DNA of 64,000 bases from Cerioporus squamosus (Eukaryota > Basidiomycota > Agaricomycetes > Polyporales > Polyporaceae). The stretch covers positions 434,001 through 498,000 of the forward strand of contig JABYQS010000008.1 in NCBI GenBank assembly GCA_022592435.1. The letters run 5' to 3'. Both the position numbers and the translations under genes were made by a program. Every line of letters begins with the position of its first letter. The stretch's first letter is position 1. Under the pieces are notes generated by a model, which saw only the letters and a program-made list of their open reading frames with translations, ran no database searches and was not told the DNA's origin. Of the stretch, positions 10,937 to 21,084 are shown piece after piece.

Positions 10937-13115
10937 CTACAGAACGAATGTGTACCATATACTGTTGTCTCCCGCCTCCATGGTCGATTCTGGACCCTGC
11001 GCCGGGGGCGATGTCAATCCGCTCGCCTCTCGAAGCTCCTTCTTACGCCTGTTCTCGCGTGCAAGCCAAACTCTATTGGCTGCCGCGCACAAAACGACGA
11101 CGATCTGGAAACCAAGCAAGACGATGGTGGCAGAGGTGTAGCGTGGCGCATGCGACATCCCGAATATCCATGTTGCCAGAACCGCGCCGACATTGGTCAT
11201 GCCGGACACCAGTGCGAGGGCCGTAGCGCGGCGAGCAAACGGGGCGGAGTTGTTGACGACCCATGTACCCAGAGGTGGGGCTATACAGAAGGAAGCCGGA
11301 ACCAGAAGGAAGAGAGCAGCATAGCGCACGGAGTTGGTGTACGACACTACAGATAGGATGTTGTCAACTAGTGTTCAGAAGACGCAACATGAAGTTGTAC
11401 TAACCCAGGAAGATGGCGAACCCAGCTGTAGCCACGATCCCGGACACGATCATCATGAGACCGCGCTGTCCGTAGCGATCCGAGAAGAACGACGCGGTGA
11501 CGGCAACTGGGGAGCGATGAGAGCTGCAGTCAGATCGCAAGAGCGAGAAGCCACCTACATAGTGCAGCCGTAGCGAACGGAGGAACGCTCATGAGCTGCG
11601 CATCCGTGCCATGGTACCCTAGTCCGGTCATGATCAGGGGAAGGAAGCTGGGAACAATCAGTTGCCGAACTAGAGGGACGGACGAGGGAAGGCTCCTCAC
11701 TATCCAAGTCCCGAGACCGTTGCTCCTGCAGGAACATCAGTATCCAAGAAAGGCTTCTTCCGTATACGCAACTCACCGTTCAGGAGGCCCGCGAGCGAAA
11801 CCAATAGAACGTGGGGGCGGATGAATGTACGACCGACTTCCACGAGAGTGAGATTCTCGTCTGGCTCGTCAGCCAAGATTGTGCCTTCGTCATGCAGTTG
11901 ATGAACGATGTGTCGTTTATCGGCCTCGGTCAGGAAAGGTAGCGACAACGGCGTATTGGGTAATAGTGAATAGCATGCTCCGCCGAAGACGACGGTGAAC
12001 AGTCCCTCCTAGTACAACGAAGTGGTGAGGACCACTTGGCATGCGACGCGTCGATGGAAGACGTACCAAGATGAAAAGCCAGGCCCATCCCGGTTTGCTT
12101 GCGAGACCGTCGATCCTGACGATCGCTGCAGCGAGTAGACCGGAGAAGGCAGACGCCAAGGTGACAGCAGAGAGAAGGATGGCCGCTCTGTTGGACACCG
12201 TCAGCTTTCACTCCTGCATAAAGCTGAGCAGGTACCTGAACTGAAGCCTCGTACGCGGATAGAATGTGGCCAAGTACAAGGTTATACCAGGCAGTAGTCC
12301 GCCTATTGGAGTTCAATCAGAGGTGCAGATAAAGCCGCCGAAGAGAGCGCGTACCTTCAAAGAGACCAAGAAAGAACCGGCATGCCAGAAGACCTTCGTA
12401 AGTTGTCACAAATCCTGTCAATGTGCAGGCGATGATGAGCACCACGCGGGACACGACACCGTATTCCACGGAGCACCTTGGACTGTGCATGTCAAACCCC
12501 ACAAGATTGCCAGTGTCGGGAGTAATGTACGAGGGCCTACGACCTTTTGACTTCCAAAGTATCAGCTGAAAGGGTAGTGAAAGGCTGGTATGGATGTCGT
12601 CGACCTTCATGATGAGGTTTGTTGCGAACTGAGCAGTGCTATACGGTCTGCGCACGATCATTGCATGAGCAGAGTTAAACGATCTGTTACTTGACACTCA
12701 CATAAGCGTCACCATCAGTGCGGTGCTATACTATCGAGAATATCAACATCGCGACATCGACGGAGGTAGTTGACGGCTAAACCTGTGCTTCGGACATGCG
12801 TAGGTCTTCCAATAATCCCGCAACGGCGGCATTACTGATGTTGGACTTGTCCTAGGATGCGAAGTTTCTCAGCAACAATCATAGCGCCTACTTGTACTAT
12901 ACACGTACGAGGGAAGAGAGGAAAAACAGCATCGTCACTGTGGGGAGCACCGCAAGGTCCATCTTGGCCCACAAGATGGCACTGCTCTTGTCGGCATCTC
13001 CTTGACTGAGGAGGGGTAGGCCATCCTCGGAGTACACGGCGCCGTAGTTGACTGGCATGTCTTCATCCCGAAATAGATGCTGGTCGGATGTATTCGAGCC
13101 AGTTCTCGAGTGCAT
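10937..13115 (-). CDS. MFS transporter 2 (DAL5-type), paralogue of MFS1
   Basis: The frame opens at GTG 13145, but the first ATG is 13115-13113 (MHSRTGSNTSDQ), which I use. Features in order are WAKMDLAVLPTVTMLFFLSSL, DKSNISNAAVAGLLEDLRMS (the DAL5-family counterpart of MFS1's DRSNIGNARIAG), SAFSGLLAAAIVRIDG, an acidic central loop with LTEADKRHIVHQLHDEG, GYHGTDAQLMSVPPFATAA, FFSDRYGQRGLMMIV, PPLGTWVVNNSAPFARR and the end NSIWYTFVL. Every block has a partner in MFS1, including the closing aromatic-VL, so the two are paralogues by duplication. Twelve TM segments are expected and no break was found. The gene converges on the ANL enzyme and is followed upstream by 7TM copy B on the same strand. 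The substrate is unknown. Confidence 0.82.
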
Positions 13116-13784
13116 GGCGACAACGAGTCCGCCTTGCAGCGTCACCAGCCTTCACTGTATAGTAGATGAGTGTTCGTATCAGAGGTCGCCAAGGGTTCCG
13201 TGTGCGCGCAGCCTTCTCACCTTCTCCGCTTGTCAGCGCTGTTCTGGCAAGAGGTTGGACGTTGAAGGGTAGGACACGCGACGGCCCGAATGATCTCTCA
13301 CAGCGCTGGTTAGCTTCTCGGGCGAAGCGCCGAACTTGTGAAGTTGTACTAATACTATGTCAAGAGTTCGATTACTGGCAATTAGACTCGCAGCCTCATC
13401 CTGTTCATGACACCAGACCGATAGCAAACATGAAGAATCAACTCAATAGAGCGAGGTGCGACCGCATTCAATACATGGTGGAACACTGATGTCTCTTCCG
13501 ATGCCGGCCGTCTGAGTATGCCAGGTCACTCCCTTGCGTAATGGACAAAGAGCGAAGAGTTCACGCACCGCATATCCCCCTTTTCTGAGATGTTATGCAT
13601 TAGCTCTGCTTATTGCCAATGGACAATAATCTGGATCGGCACTGGCAGCTCACCTTCGCACGAGGCAGTACTCTACTTTGAGACCCTTCTCAACCACTAG
13701 TCCTGAAGACGTTCGCATGCAAACAGTGAAGTTGACTGAAGGTCGTCCTCCCGTAAAGAGGATTCGACTGCGTACGTGGTATCG
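13116..13784. other. Intergenic between MFS2 and 7TM copy B
   Basis: About 670 bases upstream of MFS2 and downstream of copy B. Small open frames only, none family-like. Confidence 0.5.
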
Positions 13785-15249
13785 TCAAGGGTGTTCTTGA
13801 TGCTCCTTAAGTTCCCATGACTCATATGCTGAGCCACCGTCTCGCGCCGTTCGACCATCGGAGAAAGTGTCACTGTGCACTCTGTGCTGGCCGCCGAGCT
13901 CCGCTCGCCCAAGGGGCTCCGTAGGTTGCGAGCTCGTGTTCCAGAAGCGGAAGGTTGTAGATAACTGCATCGTGTCGCTGTCCTGAGGCTGAGTCCTTGT
14001 CCGGGTGCGGACGATGAGCATGGAGAATACCAGTGCCTGCGGTTTCGTCAGCATTATATCGTCACAGGTTGATTCGCGGCTTGTCGGACGTACCATCACT
14101 GGTGGCAACTGCAGAGCCGCTCTTCAGCTTGAGTAGACTGACTGTAAATGCTATGAGAGACTTACTGGGTCCAAGAATACGAAGAACATGTTCGACCCCA
14201 CGCTTATACTGACAATGAGCACAAACAGGTGTGCGCAGTAGAACGCAGCTATGGATTGAGAATCGTCAAACTTAGCGAGAGCCACAAGAGTGAGCATTCA
14301 GAGGATCTACTTACCAGATTCAATGACGACCTCTAGCACATGCTTCGTCGTCCAGTCGCGTATGCTGGAGATGCCAGTATTGACTTTCCAAATCTTCCAG
14401 GATATCATGCCTATGTATTTTTCACTTTCTACTCAACAATACATAGAACATCGGATGAAACAAAAGCTCACCAGAACACAGCAGATTGAGAACGAAGGTT
14501 ACGATGAAGAAGTACCGGACTCTGACGGTGACTTCGGCGAAGATGAGCGCATTGCCTGTCGCCGTCTGCGATAGAGTCCAGACGGACCAGACGGCGAGAG
14601 CTGTGAAGTAGTTAGTTTTTGTGGGTCTCGATGGAGAGAGTCGACGTACCGATGTTCGCTAGAACAAGACCGCCCGGTATGACCATGACGAACCAATGGT
14701 AACTCCATACATTGAGTGTTCGATAGACCTGAAGACAGAGTCAGGTGAGCGAGACCCAATTCGATGCGACAGACCGGTAGCACGGTGCGCACCATGATTA
14801 TGTCGGAGATGACGGCCATGACGGTGGTGAGGCTGTTCTTCAACAGCGACCCCGGAGTCGCCGGGTTAGCGAAGAAGGCGGTGGGGTCCGGCAACTTGCC
14901 CTTGTGTACTCCGTACGCCTCGTAGGTACGTATCATCTCTGCCACGAGGTCCTGTGGTGTCGTCAGCCTGCGACTGTATTCAAAGCTCTGAGGGTCCCAA
15001 TTACCGTCATGGTGAGGAGGAAAATCAATAGGCATACAGCCGGGAAGTAGAGCGATAAGCCGTCTCTGACTTTTCTCCTCAAGATGGAGACGCATTGAGG
15101 GATGTAGACGAGGTACGCTCCTGTGGGGAAATTGATTGATCCATCAGTCATCTTTCGCCAGACGGCGGTCAGGAGCGCTTCGCACCTGTCGCGATGAGCT
15201 GCAGCCACAGTCCGACGAGATGAGCGTTGGCCTGCGGTATTGCATCCAT
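13785..15249 (-). CDS. 7TM-family membrane protein, copy B (intact)
   Basis: Reading the minus strand from ATG 15249-15247 gives MDAIPQANAHLVGLWLQLIA. After introns come GAYLVYIPQCVSILRRKVRDG, LVAEMIRTYEAYGV, FFANPATPGSLLKNSL, ISDIIMV, VYRTLNVWSYHWFVMVIPGG, AVWSVWTLSQT, VRVRYFFIVTFVLNLLC, ISWKIWKVN, VLEVVIES, FYCAHLFVLIV, VGSNMFFVFLDP and LVFSMLIVRTRTRTQ. The gene ends with a hydrophilic tail of about 80 residues and a stop at 13785. All splice junctions are GT-AG and no stop interrupts the frame. The order of hydrophobic blocks predicts seven TM helices with an outside N-terminus. This is an Agaricomycete family I recognise by pattern only, usually annotated as hypothetical. It is not one of the named fungal GPCR classes I can identify. 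Confidence 0.72.
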
Positions 15250-15960
15250 GTGCACTACGTGTGGACGTTGTACGCCACGGTGGCGCTGCTCCAGGCGGGA
15301 TATTCAGGTTCCGAACAGCAGGGGGGAAGTCGGATGAGGACGAGACTAAGGGAGACAGCGGGGTGCAAAAAGAGGGTCGTGCCGAGTACCTATCCGACCA
15401 GCCTAGCATTCGTCGGCTAGAAGGTCGAGATCACTTCGTTTCGGTGACTTTTCCAACTGCAATACGTGTAAGAGCGCAACACCGCGCGCTGTTGATATCT
15501 GCACGCGCGCAAAAATGTGGGTTCTCGTATCATAGGCGGCCTCCATGATCGTGAGCGGTGAATGGTACCTCGTGGTGAGATTCAGGTCGATCCCGCAAGA
15601 ATCTGCGGGCGACAATGACCACGAATTATACAGTGAGAAAGGTCGTCGAGTGCGATTTGAGTGTGGCGCAAGGCTTCACGGCAACTTTGAAGAGAGTCAA
15701 GACTTCGTGGCACTACTGAAGACCGCTCCGATTAGAGCGGAGTTGGCGCTAGCTACGCGCAGCCTCCCGCAGCTACTATCATTGAATGAGCCCGATCCCC
15801 GAGAACGGGCTTCGGGAGTTCTGCCAGTGTCAGCGACTCCGCGAAGTCAAGTCATCCAAGTCAGGCCTTCAGGAGTCGACGCAAGGACCTCTGTTTATCT
15901 CCACTACTCAAGCCCGACGTCCCCGAGATCCTCCGCCCACAAGTCGAGCAGAGTCCGGTA
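15250..15960. other. Intergenic between 7TM copy B and the P450 relic
   Basis: A plus-strand open frame begins at 15545, but it runs through the antisense of the P450 relic and shows no family features of its own. I see no supported gene here. Confidence 0.4.
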
Positions 15961-16203
15961 CTACAGAGCAGTCATGACAACCGGCAATTCGGGCTTCAAG
16001 GAGGTGGCGTCTTTGACGGAGGGCGAGACTACGCCACCGTTCCTCCAGACAGTCTCCTTCTTGGAGGGAGCGAAGGCGAAGGAGAGGACAAGGTGCGTGA
16101 TCGCGATGCCTGCGAACGAGAGTCAGATTGAGATGTGCATATCGTACAGGGGATGGCGGTAGCCTGTGACTGACGCATCACGGTGAGAGTCATGTTGTAG
16201 CCA
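15961..16203 (-). pseudogene. Cytochrome P450 relic: last two exons only
   Basis: On the minus strand an exon reading SGYNMTLTVM is spliced to RIAITHLVLSFAFAPS, KKETVWRNGGVVSPSV and LKPELPVVMTAL, with a TAG at 15963-15961. This matches the end of the intact P450 at 25.2 kb: GYNLAVTEM, RIALAHLILSYEF, VWKLGGIVSPTVRG, RKPELPVKVTVL. The intron position (after the Met-Arg codon) is the same. Nothing upstream matches the heme loop or the I helix: the P450 sequence stops at about 16203, and a truncated membrane-protein gene (copy C) begins at 16306 on the other strand. It is therefore a fragment left by a rearrangement, and cannot encode an enzyme. Confidence 0.72.
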
Positions 16204-16305
16204 CTGAATACGACTTCATCGACTTCATGCAGTACGAACCTCTTTGGTCACGCCATCGAAGGTCGGGACCATATCGCGGAGATGCCTAACAGCAGACTTC
16301 CACAG

Positions 16306-18447
16306 GTGTATCGCACTTTCGTCATTTGGGACCTCGCCGTCCTCATGGTCATGCTTCCCATGGGGCTCCTCCTTGCCGACATAGGTGAGAGTTGGCGCTT
16401 TCTTGGTCCTTCATACTCACCACGATAAGTATCCTCAACTTTGGGCATCTGGGCGTGTTGGACATTGGCGTTCAGCGGAAGCGGCACCGACCCGGTCCTG
16501 GCAGCGGCCACTTTGAGGGTACGGTACTTCTTCATCGTCACGTTCTGCTTGAACATGCTCTGTGCCAGTGAGTAGAGACGGGGCTCCGAATGCTTAGATC
16601 TGGTTATTGATTCTGTACGACAGGTCTCATCTGTTGGAGGATATTGCGAGTGCATGCTATGCTGCCCTGGGACGTCTCCCAGACATCAGCAAAAACCCAA
16701 AACGATCGCGGGCGCATGCAAGCGCCAGCGATCGGCGCAATCGCTTGCGATCGGCCCCTCGATTGCTGGCGCATACGTTGAGTAACAGCCACCTTGCATA
16801 CCTCACAATCTCACCGCGGGGCGATTGCAATCGCTGCGCGCGCATGTCCCCTTTGCGAGCGATTTTGGCTCTCATGCGCGGATTGACTGATTCCCAAGTG
16901 AGGTCGGGAAGATCCGTAGCTCCAGAGCCCAAGGCTGCGCCAGTTGACGACGAAGTTCGCGGAGAGACGAAAGGTTGTAGTAAAAGTAAAACATATATTG
17001 ACTGATATAGAACAACACGACTACACTGGAGGAGGAACGGTGACGACACAGTCGGCTAAGCGTGCCGGGGCCTGTCCGCGGCAGGATGCCCGTGAAGCCG
17101 AGTGCGGTGAGGTCCGAGGAGCGTGTATCGCAAGGCAGGGGAAGAGGGGGATTACACTGGACTCTCGAACTTCGTACCCACGAGCTCTAAGACCGGAGTC
17201 CTGTTGACATGTCATTGTCAGCATCCACATACCAAGGAGCACGCATATATCCACTCACTGCTTGTAAATGAGTAGACAATGAGGTACCGGTCCTAGAACC
17301 TGGGCCTGGAGGTCGATGTATAGAAGGCACATGCACTCACCTGAGTCAATACAGTCGGAAGCGGGCTAGTATACATAGCAGACAGATCTACATACCTCAA
17401 TGCATTGGACCCGAGACGACGCAAGACGTACCTCGATGGAGGTGCTTCAAGACGACCGCACAAGTGAAGGACACGTACCTGAAGCTCAGGCAATCTGCTT
17501 ACCCCGCACGACCACTGGAGGTAGATCGCAGATGGCGGCGTGAGCAGCGACTGCCACTGGCAGGGGAGAGGAGCAGAGCGCGGAGGCTGACTCATGGTGG
17601 AGGGGAGAAAGGACTCATGAAGGGGCGAAGAAGTGGGCGGACTCTTCTTATACCAGCCAGAGAACGGCCGAGACGATGACCGGAGACAACTTCGCCCTAT
17701 GCCCAGGTGGAGCAGCCGACGAGCGAGTGCAAGATGTCGAAGGCTTGCAACCGACCTCTAGGATTGCGGTGTGCTTGCAAGAGAGAGCAAGCGGATGCGA
17801 GCGCCCGTTGGATTGTCATTCGCGCAATCCGGTCCGAGGGTTTCGGTTTTTTGCTGATGGAGCTCCATGGTGGAGCGTCCAACCAAGCGTGTATTGGAAG
17901 TGGTCGTGGAGACAGGTATGTCCTCAGATCCTTCCTAGCAGGGTTCCGAAGGTGCTGACACTCTTACTGCAGCTGCGATATATTGTGCACATCTCTTGAT
18001 CCTGATCATCAGCAACTCTGTAGGCTCGAATGTCTTCTTCATCTTCCTAGATCCGGTGCGTATTACTAACCTGTCGCTTATATCGTTGTTCTCACCATAT
18101 GTCGTGACTTCAGTTGCCCCCCTCACCGTGAGTATGGCACGCCTCGTGCGAGGCATTGAGTTATGTTTTATGATTGAGACTCGGCACAGGCACTTGTCTT
18201 CTCCATGATAACCGACCGTGCACAGGCCAGAAGGACGCTAACGGTGACGGGTCCTTTGCAAAGCTCTATTCGCTTCTGGTGGAACAACCCCGACGAATCC
18301 GCTTCTGGTAGCCACGATGCTCGCAGGCCACCTCCTGGAGTAGAGATTCACCTCCACCAAGTGGATCATCTTGACGGAGACAGTTACGCTGACCATAGCG
18401 GAGTCGACGACTGCGCATCCAAACCTCGGAACGGCACGATTTGTTGA
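16306..18447 (+). pseudogene. 7TM-family membrane protein, copy C (5'-truncated, split by an inserted element)
   Basis: The first recognisable exon is VYRTFVIWDLAVLMVMLPMG, corresponding to the middle of copy D. It is followed by GIWACWTLAFSG, LRVRYFFIVTFCLNMLCA and LICWRILRVHAMLPWDVSQT. The reading is then interrupted by 1,170 bp (16687-17856) and resumes as ERPTKRVLEVVVETG, AIYCAHLLILII, NSVGSNVFFIFLDP, ALVFSMITDRAQ and a tail containing PGVEIHLHQV (copy D: IGVEINLERV), stopping at 18447. The N-terminal three membrane segments are absent; their place is taken by the P450 relic in reverse. Deleting the insert with one AT copy rejoins the exon in frame, so the gene was healthy at this exon when hit. 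It is non-functional now. Confidence 0.75.
16687..17856. mobile_element. Non-autonomous TIR DNA element (1,170 bp) inserted in 7TM copy C
   Basis: The left end reads CAGCAAAAACCCAAAAC. The complement of the right end reads CAGCAAAAAACCGAAACC, an imperfect inverted repeat of about 18 bp. Weaker GC-rich similarity (GGGCGC..GC, CAATCGC motifs) continues inward. Both ends are flanked by AT (16685-16686 and 17857-17858), a likely 2-bp target duplication. Removing the element and one AT restores the exon frame of copy C. The interior carries a palindrome GCGATTGCAATCGC near 16833 and many GCGATCG/CAATCGC subrepeats. It has no open frame resembling a transposase, so it must have moved with an enzyme encoded elsewhere. 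Superfamily is unassigned: a 2-bp duplication is mariner-like, but TA rather than AT would be expected. Confidence 0.7.
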
Positions 18448-19520
18448 AATACTTACCTGACTATGTAGCAGTGTACCGACGTGGTCATTGAACAACGTAA
18501 ACCTCAAGTCGCAGTGGCAGTGTGCGGCAAGATTCGGTCACACTTACCGGACCGATCTGCCGAGTAGCCGGAAGTACGTAACCCGAGTAACGCGGTCGCA
18601 CTCGCAACTCTCCAAGCTACTAGTTCTCTACCCGTGGCTTTGCCTCGGACGTGGTGAGCCTTCGGCTCATCGCTCCATGAGCCGCAGGGGTTGCTTCGCC
18701 TTCGGCTCAGGGAGAATGCGCTCGTGGGCGATTCAAAACTTAAGTATCAGCCCATGGAGCCGTACGAATATTAGCATTATAGTAAATAAATGCATAAGCT
18801 GTCCCACCCATCCCCTGGCCCGTGCCCGTGCCCATGCCCGTTCAGGTTTATGTGGCTTGCTTACTGTGAGTAAGTACTCGAACAACCGGGTAGCGTCTCA
18901 TGGAATTCGGCGCAATGGTAAGTATGTAGTACAGGTTGAACTCAAGTAGTAGCCCGTGGAATTGAATTGCTACTAAATTTGCAGCTCCGACAGCGGAACT
19001 CGGCGTAAGACAGTCGAACATGGAGGCCTCGCAAGCTCGGTTCCAACACCCAGGGCGCCTCGCAAGCTCGGCACGGACCCTCAACCGCCTCGCAGGCTCG
19101 GCGGCGCACATGGCAGCCACGCGGCCAACGTGGCGTCCATGTGAGTGCCACGGGCCCGGCTAACCCCCACGTCCCATTCTTTATAGAAAAGCTTTACTTC
19201 CACCTCTGGCTGCTTCGAGTATGTGTCTACTCGAACTGCATGTTTGTAGGTCATTTGACAAGATCATACATCAGAGCAGTGAACAGAGAAAGCTGAACTT
19301 ATTATACACAGCACGAGTCTGAGTCGTGCGGAAAGGCGCCTGGAGTCATCAGTATTGTTCAGAATGACTCGCCATCTACTCGAACGATCACCTCGCCGCC
19401 CCAGTCCTCTGCGAGTTCCACGCTCTCGATAAACGGTGGATCAAGGTCAGAGTTAGGCTCAGGCGATTGCCTCACATCGCGCGTCCTACTAACTGTCCTT
19501 TGCAGGCCGCGGTGACGAAC
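18448..19520. other. Intergenic with short repeats, upstream of the PLP enzyme
   Basis: It contains the hairpin-forming GAGCCTTCGGCTC (about 18656) with CCTTCGGCTCA again near 18700. A CCCGTG/CCCATG run lies at 18817-18840, and the 31-bp tandem repeat listed separately follows. A branch-site-like CTAAC and TTTGCAG at 19491-19505 suggest a 5' UTR intron ends just before the next gene. Confidence 0.45.
19024..19105. repeat. Three-copy tandem repeat, period about 31 bp
   Basis: The core CCTCGCAAGCTCGG occurs at 19027 and 19058, with one change (CCTCGCAGGCTCGG) at 19088. The spacers are not conserved. No function evident. Confidence 0.6.
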
Positions 19521-20877
19521 ATGTACCCCGACAAGCTTTGGATTAAGACTCCCTTGATCCGATCGAATCATATATCGTCAATTCTTGGATGTGATGCCTA
19601 TCTCAAGCTCGAGGTAGGGTTCCTCCGCTATATCTGCTTCCGTGCTGTATACTGAAGCGGAAGCACAGACCTTACAGCCTCCCCAGTCTTTCAAAGCCCG
19701 CGGCATCTCCCACTTCGCGCAGCATGCCGTACGCACCCGCGGGCCAGGCGTGCATCTCTTGATTGCCTCAAGTGGTAATGCGGGACTTGCGGCAGCGTGG
19801 GCCGCCAAGGCACTCGGTGTGAAGTGCACGGTGTACTTACCCCATGGCGTCAGTCAGTCGACGATCGACTTCATGCGCAAGGATGGCGCGGAAGTCGTCG
19901 TCGAGGGGAGCTATTACCTGGAGGCATACCGGCGTGCACAACAGGCTGTTGAAGCTGATCCTGACGCGTAAGTTCGTAGACGGATGTTCGCATGGTGAAA
20001 TGTGCTCAGAGTGGAAGGTTGATAGGGTACTAGTGCCTTCGTACAATGATCCCGTCCTCTGGGAGGGGCATGCGAGCCTTGTTCACGAACTCAGACAACA
20101 GTTGCCAGAAGACATCGTGCCCGACGCTATCTTTTGCAGCGCAGGTGGCGGAGGACTTGCAGGTGGGATCATGACAGGCTGCAAGGCGGTCGGCTGGGAT
20201 AATGGTGAGCTGGAATCCTCATGTTTCTGCGCGTAGTCGAGTCTCAAGATTGAGCCATACAGTTCCGATCGTGACGGCGGAGACACATGGGTCGAACTGT
20301 TTCTACCAGTCCCTTTCACTGAACGACGGACTGTTCGTCGGCAACATGGATTCCTGGAAGATCCCGGAGGGAACGACCGCACGGTACGACAAGGAGCACG
20401 ACGTCACTGTCGCTCATATTGACAAGCTGACGTCTCGCGCCACGTCGCTCGGCGCGACCTCGCCTTCTGCCGCGGTGGTCAAGATGGCACTGCAGAGACC
20501 CGGGAGTATCAAGAGCGTATGCGTCTCCGACGAGATGACGATGCAGGCCTGCTTGTCCTTTGCAGGTATGTATGATCGTGTGCTGTTGCAATCCGCGTGT
20601 GATGCTCACTTACTCGCTCACAGAGGACCACAAGACGTTGGTCGAGCTGGCGTGTGCCGTGACCCTGACTCCCGCGTACAACCCGACGCTGTTCCGAGCT
20701 TTGGTCCCTCCGTCTGACAAGCCCGCGACCGTCGTCTTCGTTCTTTGCGGTGGATTCAAGATATCGCTGCAGGATCTTAAAGAGTATGAAAGCATAGTGG
20801 AGACCGAGCTTGCAGCGGGCGGAGAGTGGGACGTCGCACTGAACGGTCAGAAGCTTGCGGTCCCTAAGGTTCGGTAG
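19521..20877 (+). CDS. PLP-dependent L-serine/threonine dehydratase-like enzyme (fold type II)
   Basis: Five exons (19521-19613, 19669-19967, 20026-20204, 20263-20565, 20624-20877) total 1,128 nt, or 375 residues. The enzyme would deaminate L-serine (or threonine) to pyruvate (or 2-oxobutyrate) plus ammonia in the cytosol. The start gives MYPDKLWIKTPLIRS, the usual opening of this family. The PLP-lysine loop is LQPPQSFKARG (Lys of SFKARG). The substrate/PLP loop is SSGNAGLAAAWAA, and the glycine-rich phosphate-binding loop is CSAGGGGLAGG. The length suits CHA1/SDS-type enzymes, which lack the ACT domain of threonine deaminase ILV1. All introns splice in frame. It sits between the ruined 7TM copy C and MFS3. 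A role in the neighbouring putative pathway is not shown; general amino-acid catabolism is the simpler reading. Confidence 0.88.
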
Positions 20878-21084
20878 GACCGATAGCAGTGTGTGTCGGG
20901 CGTAGAAATACGATATGGGACCGGTTAGTGTTCACTGATTGCGGCTATGAGAAGGAATCGTTTGGATTAATTCACGCATGAATCGCTCTCGATACGCTCC
21001 GCCGCCATATCAAGTCTTGAGACCGATCTTTATTTTGACATACAAGGTTCTGCGAAAGCGCCATATGTACGAATCCCCAATGAA

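Noticed and set aside
15545..16162. Plus-strand open frame of 205 codons
   Set aside because: Its second half is antisense to P450 exons recognised by homology with the gene at 25.2 kb, and its first half has no features.
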